Assembly: GCA_025526995.1 (NCBI GenBank)
Contig: JAHLKG010000023.1
Coordinates: forward strand, 496,001-560,000
Length of the DNA: 64,000 nt
Direction: 5' to 3'
From: Powellomyces hirtus
Lineage: Eukaryota > Chytridiomycota > Chytridiomycetes > Spizellomycetales > Powellomycetaceae
In this document: one piece after another, positions 12,350 through 23,713 of the stretch
Layout of the letters: every line of letters starts with the position of its first letter
How positions within the stretch are numbered: position 1 is the first letter of the stretch
The notes under the pieces: model-generated
What the model was told of the DNA's origin: nothing
The model's input: only the letters and a program-made list of their open reading frames with translations
The model's database searches: none
Position numbers and translations under genes: made by a program

Positions 12350-12461
12350 GCTGCTGTTGTTTTTGAGTGGCGGCGCTTTGGGGTGTGCGGGGGATGGAGA
12401 CTGCTGCGACGGCGGCGGGTGTGCCATCTGGGTTTTCGCCAAAGAGGCTCAAGGTGCGCAT
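8208..12461 (-). CDS. GAF-GAF-PAS-like protein with degenerate class III cyclase domain
   Basis: Exons 12461-11982, 11709-10377, 10283-10089, 9989-9557, 9452-9358, 9260-9168, 9080-8488 and 8402-8208 join in frame to 978 aa. The N-terminus has a poly-Gln tract. GAF1 is near residues 340-490 and GAF2 near 525-665, with the GAF landmarks [23 protein letters not shown] and [17 protein letters not shown]-like segment ([21 protein letters not shown]) leads into RRYFS and a region that aligns by eye with class III nucleotide cyclases, ending in [19 protein letters not shown] and the tail motif DPWDGVW. The metal-binding motif expected as FSDIRGFT is replaced near STILPETDLDM, so the cyclase half is probably a pseudoenzyme. 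A ligand-sensing regulatory role is inferred. The alternative is a highly diverged active enzyme. Confidence 0.8.
12305..12363 (-). repeat. CAA/CAG triplet repeat encoding poly-Gln
   Basis: About 18 consecutive CAA/CAG codons (TTG/CTG on plus) in exon 1 of the cyclase-like gene. It is a likely length-polymorphic site. Confidence 0.8.
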
Positions 12462-13531
12462 GGATAGAGTGGGAGGTAGACCAAAACAACAAGAATGAAA
12501 CTAACTGAAAAATAAAAAAATGAAAATGAAAAATGGGCAACATCCGCGACGCGCAGTTCATGGATGCAGCTTACGAGAAAGCGCGACTCTCACGTGACTA
12601 GCAGCAGTGGCGCGGGCTCCGAGACTCAGCCGACGGGGGCTGAGCACCCGTGGAACCAACTCATGGGACCTGTATCCGGGACCACGGGATCCCGAGATAC
12701 AAATGGGGATCTATCTGGAGTCAATCAATGAACCCATATTGGGTGTAAATCAAAGTGAACATTGACCGTATTTAACGTTACTCCTTTGTTATTGTTATTA
12801 CCTATTATTAGCATGTCCGAACTCGAGTGAGAAGTCACACTCTCTCCTTCACCAATAGCTATCATACTATCGACAAGTTGTTATCTTGCAATGATACTAC
12901 GGCGGTAGGAGCCACGGAGTAAAGTGACTCGGGAAGCGACTGTTCTTGTGACGCGGAGGTGAATGAACACGAAAAAATTCAACTTTCGCACGCGGGACCT
13001 CCTTCTTCTTTCGCGCGCGTGTTCAGCCCCCACGTCTCCCTCTTACTGCTACTTTCGCACTCACTCAGCCCGCTCTCACTACTCTACGGCCATCTCTCTT
13101 TCGACACGCTCTTTCTGTGCAACTAACTACTTTTTCACTTGTGCCCGCTTTCGCCGAGTCTTGACTGCGGCTTTCTATCAGTGTGGTCTTCCCCGTCTAC
13201 AGTACTGTATCTTGTCGCTCTGTCTGTGCGCCTTTTGTCCCACCCACGAACGCTGCGCCCACGTCCGACTCTCGCTTGTTTGTTCTTCCTATTCTCTACT
13301 TTTTCTTTGTCTTTCCCAGTCCCTCATTCCCCACAGAGCTTTTCTCCCACCCCGTTCTCTGTCCCGTCTTTTAACAACTCCCATCGCCCTCTCCCACAGA
13401 CGGAAGGAGTGACTGACGGAAACTCGGCGTCACTCTTTCTTGTCTTGCCTTGCTTGGTTCTCTCTCGTCGTCTTCTCAGTGTTCCTCTTGAGTTCCCACG
13501 CCCTTTCATTCCCAGGAACGACACACACTGT
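12462..13531. other. Divergent promoter region between cyclase-like and PX genes
   Basis: No gene is seen. From about 12990 to the ATG at 13532 it is C/T-rich, as expected of a fungal 5' UTR. The reading frame of the PX gene stays open here but has no ATG. Confidence 0.55.
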
Positions 13532-16216
13532 ATGGCAGAGCACGAGAGACTCTCAGAAACCACCTTGTCCGCAGCAGCAGTTGCTCCTGCTGCCGCGGTG
13601 GCGGCTGCCCACCCAACTCCCTTTACCACCCCAAAGAACAATCAGCGTCACTCCCACCATCGCCGCAACTCCCCTTCGACATCCTCCTGCTCGTCCACTA
13701 TCACAACCATCCTCCTCTCCCAACCCGAATCAGAGTCACCACCCTTTGTCGCCACTCCCATCCCGTCCCCACCATCACCACTCCCCGCAACGCCGCCAAA
13801 TGTTCCTTCCTCCATTGCGTCCTCTTTGTGCGACGACGACTGTCTCACGCCAACCGCCGAGCGCCTCACTTTTCTCCACAACTCTTCCACTGCCACCGCT
13901 CAACACGTCGATGCAACGCCAGAGCTGCCTTCCTTGATATTCCAAACAACTGGACCCAAGAATGACCAGAATGTCTCTGTGCAAGTAGGAGTGTCTCCCG
14001 TCGAGGCCGCGGTGGCCGCGGACGCTGATCCCGACATGGACAGCGACGAAGACGCGGCCGATGAGGATCAACAAAGCCAGCGCGGTTGGGGCTCTGTGGA
14101 AGCTGGACTTTATCACCATCCCGACCACGCCGATGACGAGTGCGACGGTGATCACGATGATGATGACGATGAAGAGGACGACGAGGACGATGACGACCAC
14201 GAGGTGGAGCACGACCACGAAGATGAAGAAAGCGAACATGATCATGGGTTGCGCAGCGATACCGCCTCGCATCGTTCCCAGTCACCCGCCGCTACCCGTC
14301 TCCATCTTTCGACCAACGGCCTTTCGCTCCTCCCCGTTTCCGACGAGAGAACATATTCGCCGTCTAGTGCCCACTTTCTCTCCGAAGTTTGGGACACTCA
14401 AGCTCGCTTCTACAATGATTCCAAATCCGACACGGCCGACTACAACAATCTTTTCAACACGAAACGTCTCTCCTCTTCGAGGATAGTGGCTCCAGGTGTC
14501 CTGGCAACTCCGCTGGCTCCTCGCCACTGCAAAAATCACAGCGTCATTGCTTATGTTCCTAGTCGCACCTCGTCCATGTCCCTCCCCAGCACTGGTGGTC
14601 CGCGAGGGTTCCTTAGACGTGCTTCTACGACCGACGCCGGACTGCGCGAGGAAGGCCGCAAGGCTAACCGAAACATGCGAGACGCCGGGCGCGGATTAAC
14701 CCCCGCCACAGTAGGTGAAGGCCTGTTTGGCATATTGTCCAACTGGTTTGGACGTGCACAATATGAACCCACTACCACTGGTGCCGGCGCCAGAGTACCC
14801 ACCGACGCGCGGACCCGATCCCTGGAGGACGAGTCGGGTTTCGGTGGTCGCGGTTTCTCTACTTTTTCCTCGGACGATGAAGTCGACAGCAATGCCGATT
14901 CGGACGCTGCATGGAGATACAAACGGCGTATCAAGGGCTGGAATTACGGAGTCGGCACTGGCAACGAGAGCGTTTGTACGGAAACAGAAAGCGAAAGAGG
15001 GACTGTTGAATCGGACTATGATGCACATAGCTTGCATCATCATTACCACCACAACAACATGCATTACAACAATACCATTCAGACCCCACTCACTGCCGGC
15101 AGTCATCCGCTTTCACGCGGAGGTGGCCAATCCTCTGGCGACGAGGAGGAAAGCGACCACGATGAAAGTAATCAAGGTTACGACCACGAGAGCAAAGAGG
15201 ACAACAAATTCGAATCGCAACTACGCAAGTGGTGGTCGCGCGCCGACGAAAGGCTTTCCTTCCTTTCAGCCCCGTCGCTGCCTCCACTTCTGCCACAATC
15301 TCAAACGTCAGACCCTTCAACCGCCTCGACATCACCCGATTCGCAGCTTGCCGCCTCCCTTCAACAACAACCCTCGCCACCTCCATCTCCTCCCACACCC
15401 AAGCCCGCCGCACTGCTCCTCAACTCACCAGCTTCTCGGTCTTCCTCCCCGCAAACAAATCATTTGCAATTGGAAACCTTGCAGACACCGCCCCCGCCAC
15501 CGCCCATCCCGCAACGACAAAATATTCTGAGAGCGTTCACCACCCCTGCATACCGTCACAATTCTCTCTTAGATCAGAAATCACCGACACCGCGGCAGCA
15601 ACAGCAACATCAAGAACAGAAGCGACAACAGCCCAAACTTCCACAGAATGCTACTATCACCGTCTCCAACCCTGTTCTCCGACCGGGGTCCGTCTTCCCG
15701 CCGCGCGCCTCGTATACCGTGTACAAAGTTACAACAACCATCACGACAGCCCCGACTCTGCAGAAGCACCATCATCACTATCACATGAACCCTCGCTCGT
15801 GTTCGTGCCAATCTGTTCCAACGACCACCACTACGGTCGTCTGGAAACGCTACTCAGAGTTTAGACAGCTATGGAACGACCCGCGAAACCTGCATTACCG
15901 GGCGCTCGCCGCCAAAAGGACAAAGGACGGTGTCGGTCCTGTCTTTGTCTTCCCTCCCAAAATGAGGGCGAACCGGTTTGCTGAAGCGGTCATTGAATTC
16001 CGCTGTCACGCCTTCACGGAACTGCTCAACAATAACAGTGACATGATGCTGCTGGATCCCATTGCACGAGACGAGTTCTTGGGGATCGTGGATTATGGCG
16101 CTGCTGCGGAGCATGCGTCGAGCCTTGAATCGCTGCCCGAGGTTCGGGGCGGCGAGGAAGACGACATGGGCTTTACAAACCGGTCACGATTGCACACACA
16201 GAGCTGGATCTGGTGA
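13532..16216 (+). CDS. PX-domain phosphoinositide-binding protein
   Basis: A single-exon frame of 894 aa. The start is the first in-frame ATG (MAEHERLSE); the frame is open further upstream but without ATG. The N-terminal ~700 residues are disordered, with Ala-, Pro- and Ser-rich tracts, a strongly acidic Asp/Glu/His segment (about 14080-14240) and poly-Pro near 15490. A C-terminal PX domain lies at about residues 723-875: YTVYKV, then a long His-rich insert, then VWKRYSEFRQLW, VFPPKM and RFAEAVIEFRCHAFTELL. The Arg of the RYSEF motif, which contacts the 3-phosphate in PX domains that bind PI3P, is present. Endosomal membrane targeting is inferred. No BAR or other partner domain is visible, so a sorting-nexin name is not given. 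Confidence 0.85.
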   Translation: MAEHERLSETTLSAAAVAPAAAVAAAHPTPFTTPKNNQRHSHHRRNSPSTSSCSSTITTILLSQPESESPPFVATPIPSPPSPLPATPPNVPSSIASSLCDDDCLTPTAERLTFLHNSSTATAQHVDATPELPSLIFQTTGPKNDQNVSVQVGVSPVEAAVAADADPDMDSDEDAADEDQQSQRGWGSVEAGLYHHPDHADDECDGDHDDDDDEEDDEDDDDHEVEHDHEDEESEHDHGLRSDTASHRSQSPAATRLHLSTNGLSLLPVSDERTYSPSSAHFLSEVWDTQARFYNDSKSDTADYNNLFNTKRLSSSRIVAPGVLATPLAPRHCKNHSVIAYVPSRTSSMSLPSTGGPRGFLRRASTTDAGLREEGRKANRNMRDAGRGLTPATVGEGLFGILSNWFGRAQYEPTTTGAGARVPTDARTRSLEDESGFGGRGFSTFSSDDEVDSNADSDAAWRYKRRIKGWNYGVGTGNESVCTETESERGTVESDYDAHSLHHHYHHNNMHYNNTIQTPLTAGSHPLSRGGGQSSGDEEESDHDESNQGYDHESKEDNKFESQLRKWWSRADERLSFLSAPSLPPLLPQSQTSDPSTASTSPDSQLAASLQQQPSPPPSPPTPKPAALLLNSPASRSSSPQTNHLQLETLQTPPPPPPIPQRQNILRAFTTPAYRHNSLLDQKSPTPRQQQQHQEQKRQQPKLPQNATITVSNPVLRPGSVFPPRASYTVYKVTTTITTAPTLQKHHHHYHMNPRSCSCQSVPTTTTTVVWKRYSEFRQLWNDPRNLHYRALAAKRTKDGVGPVFVFPPKMRANRFAEAVIEFRCHAFTELLNNNSDMMLLDPIARDEFLGIVDYGAAAEHASSLESLPEVRGGEEDDMGFTNRSRLHTQSWIW

Positions 16217-17046
16217 TGAGCCTCACGCGTGCGAATCTCGTTGGATCGGAAAAGCCATCAACATGAACATCCCTAACATCAAAAACACATACACGTCCGC
16301 ATAAACGCACTTTGCTACAAAACTTATTTACTTTAGACACTCGTCGTCCACCGCTTATACATAGCCACACAACACCCTCGAACTCCCTTTTATACACACG
16401 TACATACTTTGGACCACCTACCGCGCAATGAATACATTTACATATACGACAGGATGGGCTCGGCATTCAACGGCGGGGCACATACTTTTATGACGGAAGG
16501 GCCATAACAAATGTCACCCATGCATTTCATGTTTACTGGTGCTGCCTGACACTATTCCTCCCCTCCCCATGTTTGTTGTTTTTGGATTTGACTGCACAAT
16601 GTAAGTCTAGTCGTGCTGCTCAAGCCCCAGCAATCCTGGACATTGCGCTTGTGCAGTTTGAAAGCGTATGTGGCTTAGCGACGCGTTCTCGCGCACCGCG
16701 ACGGATCCGCTGCGAAGTGCGCACTGTACAAATACGCATTTCGCACCGCCAAATTCTCCAATAGGGTGGAGTCTCATCAAAAAAGCAGAACTTAGTGAGC
16801 CCCACGGTAAGTTCCACACCTCGATCCACAGCAGAGCCGTTAGGGTATTTTTGTCCTGCCATGTAAATCACGTAAAGTGGGGCATGTCTCTGCTTTGGTA
16901 CGAACGGTAAGGGCGCCAACCATTGTCAAGCGATCCGCCAGTTGCTATTTTTGGCCTATTTGGATAATGCCTCAGACCAGCCCTTTGGTAGTAGGACCAG
17001 CGCCATGGGCACAGTATTTTGTTGACCGTCGGACAACGTTTTTGGG
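16217..17046. other. Intergenic region
   Basis: 3' flank of the PX gene and 5' flank of the membrane-protein gene. No gene, tRNA or clear repeat is seen. Confidence 0.5.
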
Positions 17047-19955
17047 ATGTGGAAGGAAACTCTCGAATGGCATGAAGACTTGAACTCCCAGTTGGGATCT
17101 GCACTTGCTGCTCTCCCATGCTCCCTATACATGCTCTCTACACCCGAAGTCCATTTTGCTCAGAGTTTACGAAGCAGCGATAACCAAACCAGTTTAGCAG
17201 GCACAAGCACACAAATAATGGGCGGGTTGGCAGACGAAGATGAAGGCAGTGTCAAATACGCGCGCATGCGCGGGCTGAGTGACATTGAAATATCGGCGAG
17301 CAACACTCATGCGACCCAAAGGCCGAGCAAAGTGCGACTGGACAATATAGCGAGAACAGCGTCGCTTACTAAAGACGACATGGTGGAATCGCATACCGGA
17401 TCTCCAGTGCTCCATCGGGATAACTACTACCACGACGCAGAGGAACAAGGTCGCGCGAGCACTGGCAGTCGGAAGCACCAGGATGCCCGTATCAGGCAGG
17501 ATGAGATTAAGGGAAAAAGGACAGAAGATCAGAAAAATTCAGCGGGGAAACCAACGGATAGTGAAAATCAAGATGAGGATGAAGCAAAGGCGGCATATGC
17601 TATGCGAAACAAGTTCCACATCCGCATGACCGTCATTAGTCTTGTCCGCAACCTTCTTCTCATCATTCTTTGTCTTGCTGGCGGATGCGTAGGCGGCTAC
17701 GGTCTCATTGTCGTTGAAAACAGGTCCTGGCAACAAACTTTCACGGGACTCGGATTCGGAATCCTCGTCCAGCTGTCCCTGGTTCCAATCGTCGAATTCG
17801 GTCGCATGCTCTGCCAGCATTGGTTTGCACGTAAACTCACAGTCAAAGGAATGAAAGCCCGCGAAATGATGACGGCATGGTCCGCACTGTATTCCGGCTC
17901 TTACAGAGGTGTCGAGGATGTGGCAGGTATTGGACCCATAGCCGGCTTTCTGATCCTGATCTACGCCGCGGAAGCTGTGGTAATCGGCGCTGTGGGGAAC
18001 CTCTACCGCATCACACCAACTCTAGTCATCAAAGCAACCAACACTGTTCCACTGCACTCACCCATGAGTGCAGCATCCTGGCGTGGATCCCAGGGCCTCA
18101 CGTACGAGAGTTATGTGACCGATATGAGTTCTCGAAATGCAGACAATTGGATCACCTTGACCCAAGATTATACCCGAGTCCAGTTCATGAAGGATAGAGC
18201 CGACGTGAGCTGTAGAGCGGATGGGTGTACAGCGGTTGTGAACGGTGTCTTCAGCCCACTGGCCATCAGTTCACTCAAAGGTGCAGTTATGCCTTTACCG
18301 AAGGCACATCCAAGTCCGAATTTCGTCTCATCTTCTCATCTTTCTCAACCACTTTTCCATCTTCTTTGTTCTGTGGTTATCGTCTCTTTCGTCTTCACTG
18401 ATTTCAGGCGCAGAAAGCACTCTGCCTTGGACGACTCTTACAGTCAATGACGTCCTTCGCACACAAGCCACCATGATTGAAATAACAACCACTTGCGGAA
18501 CAGTCCCCGAAAATCGAACGGCCTTTCCCGGCGTACAACCGAGTAAGCTCGCATGATCAAATGAGAGGAAGCCCATATTTTAACTTCTTGCTCATTATTT
18601 TGCCTCCTCAGATGTTATCTCGTACCCATCCGTCATGATCCCTGGTGGGATTGGAAAATGGCTGGTAATGGAGCACGTTCATACTTCACACCGTTCGACA
18701 TCAATGCATTTTGAGTTCCTGACATCTTTTGGGCCACCTCTCGGCATTTTTCCATCCCAAAGACACCTGTGCGGAGTGGCGGTCGCTTCTATAACAACCT
18801 CTCTCCGGAGGTAGGCTTGCTTCCACAAACCGCCGACGGAACCGGCAGCAACGACCTCACGCCTGTCTACGCATCCCGCGCTACCGGCGAGATGTACGTG
18901 ATTGCCTATGCGAGCAACATTGCGGGTCAATTCGCTCACATGATGTACATGCAAGAGCCGTACTCCAATCGCTCCGTTGGCTTCACATTTTGTGGGATTG
19001 CGGCGAATATCGGACTCGCGAACGTCGCAATCAAAGTGACTGGCCAAGCGGAGGCGACCACCGGAAGCGATAGCCGGAGCAAAGACGAGGGAACGCTGCA
19101 CAAGACGCTGTACACACAAGTACAGGAGATGGAACAGGTTGGAGATCTGAGAAAGTTAAGCTTCAATAATTCAGAAGCGTATCCCTCGGCGGTGGTCGTG
19201 TCGCATCTGTTCAATGCCCTGGGTTGCAGCTGGCGGATGTACGTATCACGCTCCAAATCCTACTTGTCGCCAAGTCTTTGGACTGGTGCTTCGCGTGCTC
19301 ATTTCATTAGTAATCTCCTCTTGTCTGCTTGCAAAGATGTCCGGCGAAAAACCTATCGACCTCAGTTCCGTTTTTCGACGAGACCTCGGGGCTGTTGAGT
19401 ATCCCACCCACACCTCTTGGCTGGGACTATGAGAACCAAGTAGGTCTCATTGCACGGCGAATCTCAGAGATTACGGTCACGGGAGTGGCTGCCGTCAGCA
19501 GTGCAACAGGACGTCTTGGTGCCATCACAGTGAATACCATCGCACCAACGTTCAACCCAAAAATGGTTCGCGCTCAAGTCCTGACTCCCAACACTCACGG
19601 CAAGGTGGTTATTTCCACGTCCTGCATAGGCATTCTACTCATCGGCGCGGGAAGCGCATTGATCCTGATCATCCTGGAAGTCACAACACTTGTGTTGCCA
19701 TCACGCCGACGAGCAAGACGAGCCCCCGCGATTCTAATGACCAACTCAATTTATTATTTCCTTAAATCGTTCCAGGACTCGATAGTCCACCCGCATACAC
19801 CCAACATGGTGGATCCCCATCCGGATGAGCTGCGGCAAGCAATGGGAAGCAAGACGTTCCTCCTGGGACAGAGGTGTGGGATTCAGTCGATCGGAGAAGA
19901 AGAGACGGAGTCTGTCCTCGACTTCTGGATCCATGTGACGAAAGAACCATCGTGA
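17047..19955 (+). CDS. Four-TM membrane protein of unknown function
   Basis: Exons 17047-18280, 18408-18542, 18612-18664, 18763-19238 and 19337-19955, with a possible extra refinement near 18665-18762, join in frame to 838 aa. The intron at 18665-18762 uses GT but a weaker AAG acceptor, so that junction is the least certain. After a ~190-residue charged N-terminal tail come three membrane spans (near residues 195-222, 232-255 and 297-322). A large loop of about 400 residues with Cys and several N-x-S/T sites follows, then a last span near 724-750 (HGKVVISTSCIGILLIGAG) and a basic cytoplasmic tail. The topology suits a surface or vacuolar membrane protein with a big lumenal loop. I do not recognise the family. 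A downstream start at 17218 is possible. Confidence 0.7.
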
Positions 19956-21059
19956 GATGGGAAGAAGGAAAGGACCTATGGCTATGTTAGTTTGAGTAGA
20001 GCCTGAAGGTGTGTGCTGGCGGGATCCTTAATGTCCTTTTCCTGCAAGGCGAAGGGAACAAACTCTTGATAATCGCATCTTACTGTTGTTGACGAATTCG
20101 ATGAATAATGCTAATCCCAAAGCAACCCTTTGCCATCGTATCGATACATTGCTGCACTTCACCACTTTTGCTGCGCTTCCTCAATTCATAAGCCAATGGC
20201 TTCGCAACCTTTCTGACGCCACAAATGTGGCGAAGGAAGCAAATTCTTAATAATCGCATTTTGCCATTTTTGACAAATTCGATGAATAATGCTAGTCTCA
20301 AAGCAACCCTTTGCCATTGTTATTGTATTACATTGCTGGTCTTGTCCAACTTTAATTCGCTTCCCTTCTTTGTCTCAATCCGTATCCAATGGCCTCGCAA
20401 CCTTTCTAGGTCACACAAATGTGATGGATCGCAGGCCCTGCAGGGACAGTTGAGCTGAGATGGCATTTGCTGCAGATTCTGAAACTCACGGGGCCCAATT
20501 GTGCTGTCTGACCCCCTGGGGGCGGCTGTGTCCCTTGCCTCGCCTTCCCCACATGACTGATGCTGGTACGACCCAACGTTGGTGGGTCTGCCATCCCATC
20601 CCATCCCATCCGAGCAGGAAGGGCAGGAAGGGCAGGAAGGATTCACTTTCACTCACGCGTTTTGATGCCTAAGGCTAAGCCTCTCAATTGGTCATCCTTG
20701 AGAATTAGAGTTTATTGGGAATGGGATCACGTCTCAACTATTCCCTACAGGGCTCAGGGACTGCATAGCGACGTGGTGGAAATGCAAAGCGACCTTTATT
20801 TTGAGTCCCTGGACTCTGCGAGGTTGGCCAGCGATGACGTTTATTTTGCAGATTTCGAAGCAAAGTTGCGATGGCGGGGAAGAAAAAACTAAAGGTATAA
20901 CGCCGATATCTGCTCGCTCGCCTCAAGTTCATTCCGCTTGTCTCCTCGGTCGCCGCCGCTGCTCGTTCCCGCGCCCACATATCTATTGCAATTGACACAG
21001 CAATAACTTGCAATCAAACCCACCAGCCTCATCTATACCCACCCACTCACTGCCGTTGA
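19956..21059. other. Intergenic region with a 181-bp tandem duplication
   Basis: No gene is seen. It contains the duplication at 20046-20420 and short CATCC and GGGCAGGAA tandem units around 20592-20642. Confidence 0.5.
20046..20420. repeat. Two-copy tandem duplication, unit ~181 bp
   Basis: Both copies carry AATCGCAT (20071 and 20252), GAATTCGATGAATAATGCTA-type text, AAGCAACCCTTTGCCAT and GCAACCTTTCT in the same order. The copies have diverged by substitutions and small gaps. Confidence 0.75.
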
Positions 21060-22475
21060 ATGGCATACACTTGGCTTGTCTCGTCTCCCTCCGCTGCAAT
21101 TGAAGTGGACTGTTTCCCTGGCTTTGCTGCCCCCTATTATTACTCTGGCCCTCCGATTGCATCTGTAGTTACAGAACCTGAAAATGATATAACCATCAAC
21201 AACGACTCGCCTCTGACGGCCCATCTTCCTGGCGATGATCGGGACGATTCAGAAGTGACGTTCAATGGAGACAAGCAGGACGGCCGCGCCGGACAGGGAA
21301 ACAGCAGACCGCCACGCGCAACCCGCCGGAAAACGACCGCTGCGCAGCTAGCCGTGCTAGAACCAATCTTCAACACCAGTCCAAACCCTCCGAAAAACCT
21401 CCGGCAGCATCTGGCAGAGACCGTGGGACTTTCGGAGCGTTCCGTACAGATCTGGTTTCAGAACAGGTACAACCCTTTCCCTTTGTTAGGCGACGGTGGT
21501 CCATGCGCTTTGCAACCATCTTGCACATCTTTGTGCCATACTCAAACCTTCGCTTTATGCAGGAGAGCAAAAGCCAGATCCACAAAGCACGCGCGAAAGC
21601 TTAAGAAATCCTCTCGCATATTAGACTCCGAATCAAACTCTTCAACCTCAGATCCTCAAACGCCAGATTCCATCACGAGCAAGATGAACGATGACATTAT
21701 AGAACAAGTGCAGACAATACAAACCGATTTCGATGAACATTATTCATCTTCGATGCAGATTCTCTGGTCGCAGGGGAATCCCAAAATGTCTGCCCCAGGT
21801 ATGCAACGTTCGAGACAAGCATGAACTAGGGTTTCATGCTAATATGTCCCATGTTCGCAAGATTATCGACTGGACCATATCAATCCAGCTATTCAACGTT
21901 TCACACCCGTATTCCCATGTCCCTCACGAGATGTCTCAAAACGTCCGCGCGTCTCCCTTGACCGGTGTCGGCTGGAGGTCACCTTGCCTGAACGTTCACC
22001 ACCATTTCCTTCCTTGCCACCATATGGCCCGTCGCCACTCAACATTGGGGCCATATGCGTTGACAGCATCTCAATTGGAAACTGGCATCGACGTGCCCTT
22101 TCTGAAACATCAGACCTGTTCACTGAAGTTGACCTGAATCAGAACGTATTGCGGACCACCTTTGTTGAGGGCGCTCAGCGATATCGGCTCACGTCAAATC
22201 TGGAATCATTGATTGGGATGTCCATGGTTCCTCGGGAAAGCGGTGTGACGAGGCTGAAAGTCGATTTTCTCGGCCCTCCGACTTTCGAAACGCTGGATGA
22301 CAACCAGAACTGGATCAAGTGTCAAGACTTTAGCGACAGAGGACAAGCATCCTTGTACTTTTCACAGACATTCTATGGACCGACGAGCGATCTTCCATCA
22401 GAAATAAGTGCTCTCGCGCAGCAGTCATTCTGCATTCGACAAGCGCTACATCATGAAGCTCTGCGTTCAAACTAA
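21060..22475 (+). CDS. Phx1-like homeodomain transcription factor
   Basis: Exons 21060-21466, 21563-21798 and 21889-22475 join in frame to 409 aa. The homeodomain spans about residues 86-146 and contains TTAAQLAVLEPIFNTSPNPP and, across the first intron, WFQNRRAKAR, the DNA-recognition helix. The intron splits the codon after QN, in recognition helix 3. The C-terminal half carries ISIGNWHRRA and a downstream region (LKVDFLGPPTFE, WIKCQDFSDRGQAS). This resembles the conserved C-terminal region of fungal Phx1-type homeodomain regulators, an assignment made from memory of the family. It should act in the nucleus as a transcription factor. The second acceptor could instead be the AAG at 21861, which keeps the frame and adds nine residues. 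Confidence 0.8.
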
Positions 22476-23713
22476 AGTCACTTGATGGGTTTTACGTCCG
22501 CCCCAACCACCGCACATCAATCAAAGCACCTCACGCAAAACGTTCCATGGGTCCGGTTGCATCGAACATCCCGCCGGCTGCGTATTTACATAGCCACTGA
22601 CTAGTCAACACTCGGATTTTGACAGGGCATCTTTAGTAAGATCATGAACCCTATTATCTGGAAAGAAGCCCCGATGTATTTGTGATGGTTGCGTCTAGCA
22701 AAATTCTACATGATGTACAAACTATGTAGGATAGTAATATCACGCTTCTTGTCAATTGAATCCCCAATGCAAGTTGCTGCGCATACGCGTTTCGATGTGG
22801 CGCAGTGAGGCGCAGTGAGGCGCAACCCATCATCTTTTAGATCGACGAGGTGGAACCAATATTACCTCACTTGACATCCAACGGGGAACTCCGTCAAGAC
22901 TGTTATTTACTCTGTGGTGGTAAAGGCTCAACCAACCCCGGATATCAGAACGTCTTTACACTAAGGTCTACTCAGTAAGTGATATGATCATGTCTTTCAC
23001 AAGCCGCAACTCGGGGTATCCTGAATGAAAAACATTTACAAACCAGCGAGCTTGGCTTCCCGCCTCAAACATGTACAGATCTTGCCAGTATCTGGAAATG
23101 AGGTCGAAAATAACCGCAGAACTGGGTGTCCGAATGGTTCCGCGTGACTTGAGAGTGGGACTGCTGACGTCAGCTGTTAGTGAGCCTTTCGGACGAGCGG
23201 CTTTCCGCGCTCTGCAGATTTCGTGTGCACACACTCCCCTCTCACGCACGCACATTCCAAAGTCCCACACGGACGGGCGAAAGGGAGGACCTTGCCTGCA
23301 AAAACAAGGATATCTTGGGAAATACTGCACACATTTTCAGGCCGTCTAGATCTCTCTCTTTCAGCCTATGCCAGTGTCCCGAAACTCAACCGTCTGTGAG
23401 TCCAACCTCCCGCCTCGTGCAGTATAAAGTATTTTCTTTGTGCAACCGCGGAGGTAGGCCGGAGCGCATAAGAACTAAGAAAGCAAGAAAGAAGAACGTC
23501 TGTATCTCTGTGTGCCAATATAGCGCCAGGTAGGTTTTGCCATTCGTTCTCCATTTTCTTCAATATCATAGTGGCGCGCAATGTCTCGCGGTCTCCCTCC
23601 CCTCGCCCTATTGCGTACTGTGCAAGCCGGAAATCCGTAGAACAAGCACTCATCCACTCTTGATCCAGCTAATCGCACGCCTTATCCCCAGCATCGAGAC
23701 TGAAAGAACTAGA
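22476..23713. other. Intergenic region upstream of the C2CD3-like gene
   Basis: No supported gene. A short GGCGCAGTGA triple repeat lies at 22797-22826. The 120-codon minus-strand ORF near 22968-23330 shows no family signal and was not accepted. Confidence 0.45.

Noticed and set aside
13139..13531. N-terminal extension of the PX protein by 131 codons
   Set aside because: The frame is open but has no ATG before 13532. The DNA is C/T-rich as in a leader, and its peptide is low-complexity Ser/Phe/Leu.
22968..23330. 120-codon minus-strand ORF upstream of the C2CD3-like gene
   Set aside because: No family resemblance, and it lies in the likely promoter/5' region of the plus-strand gene.
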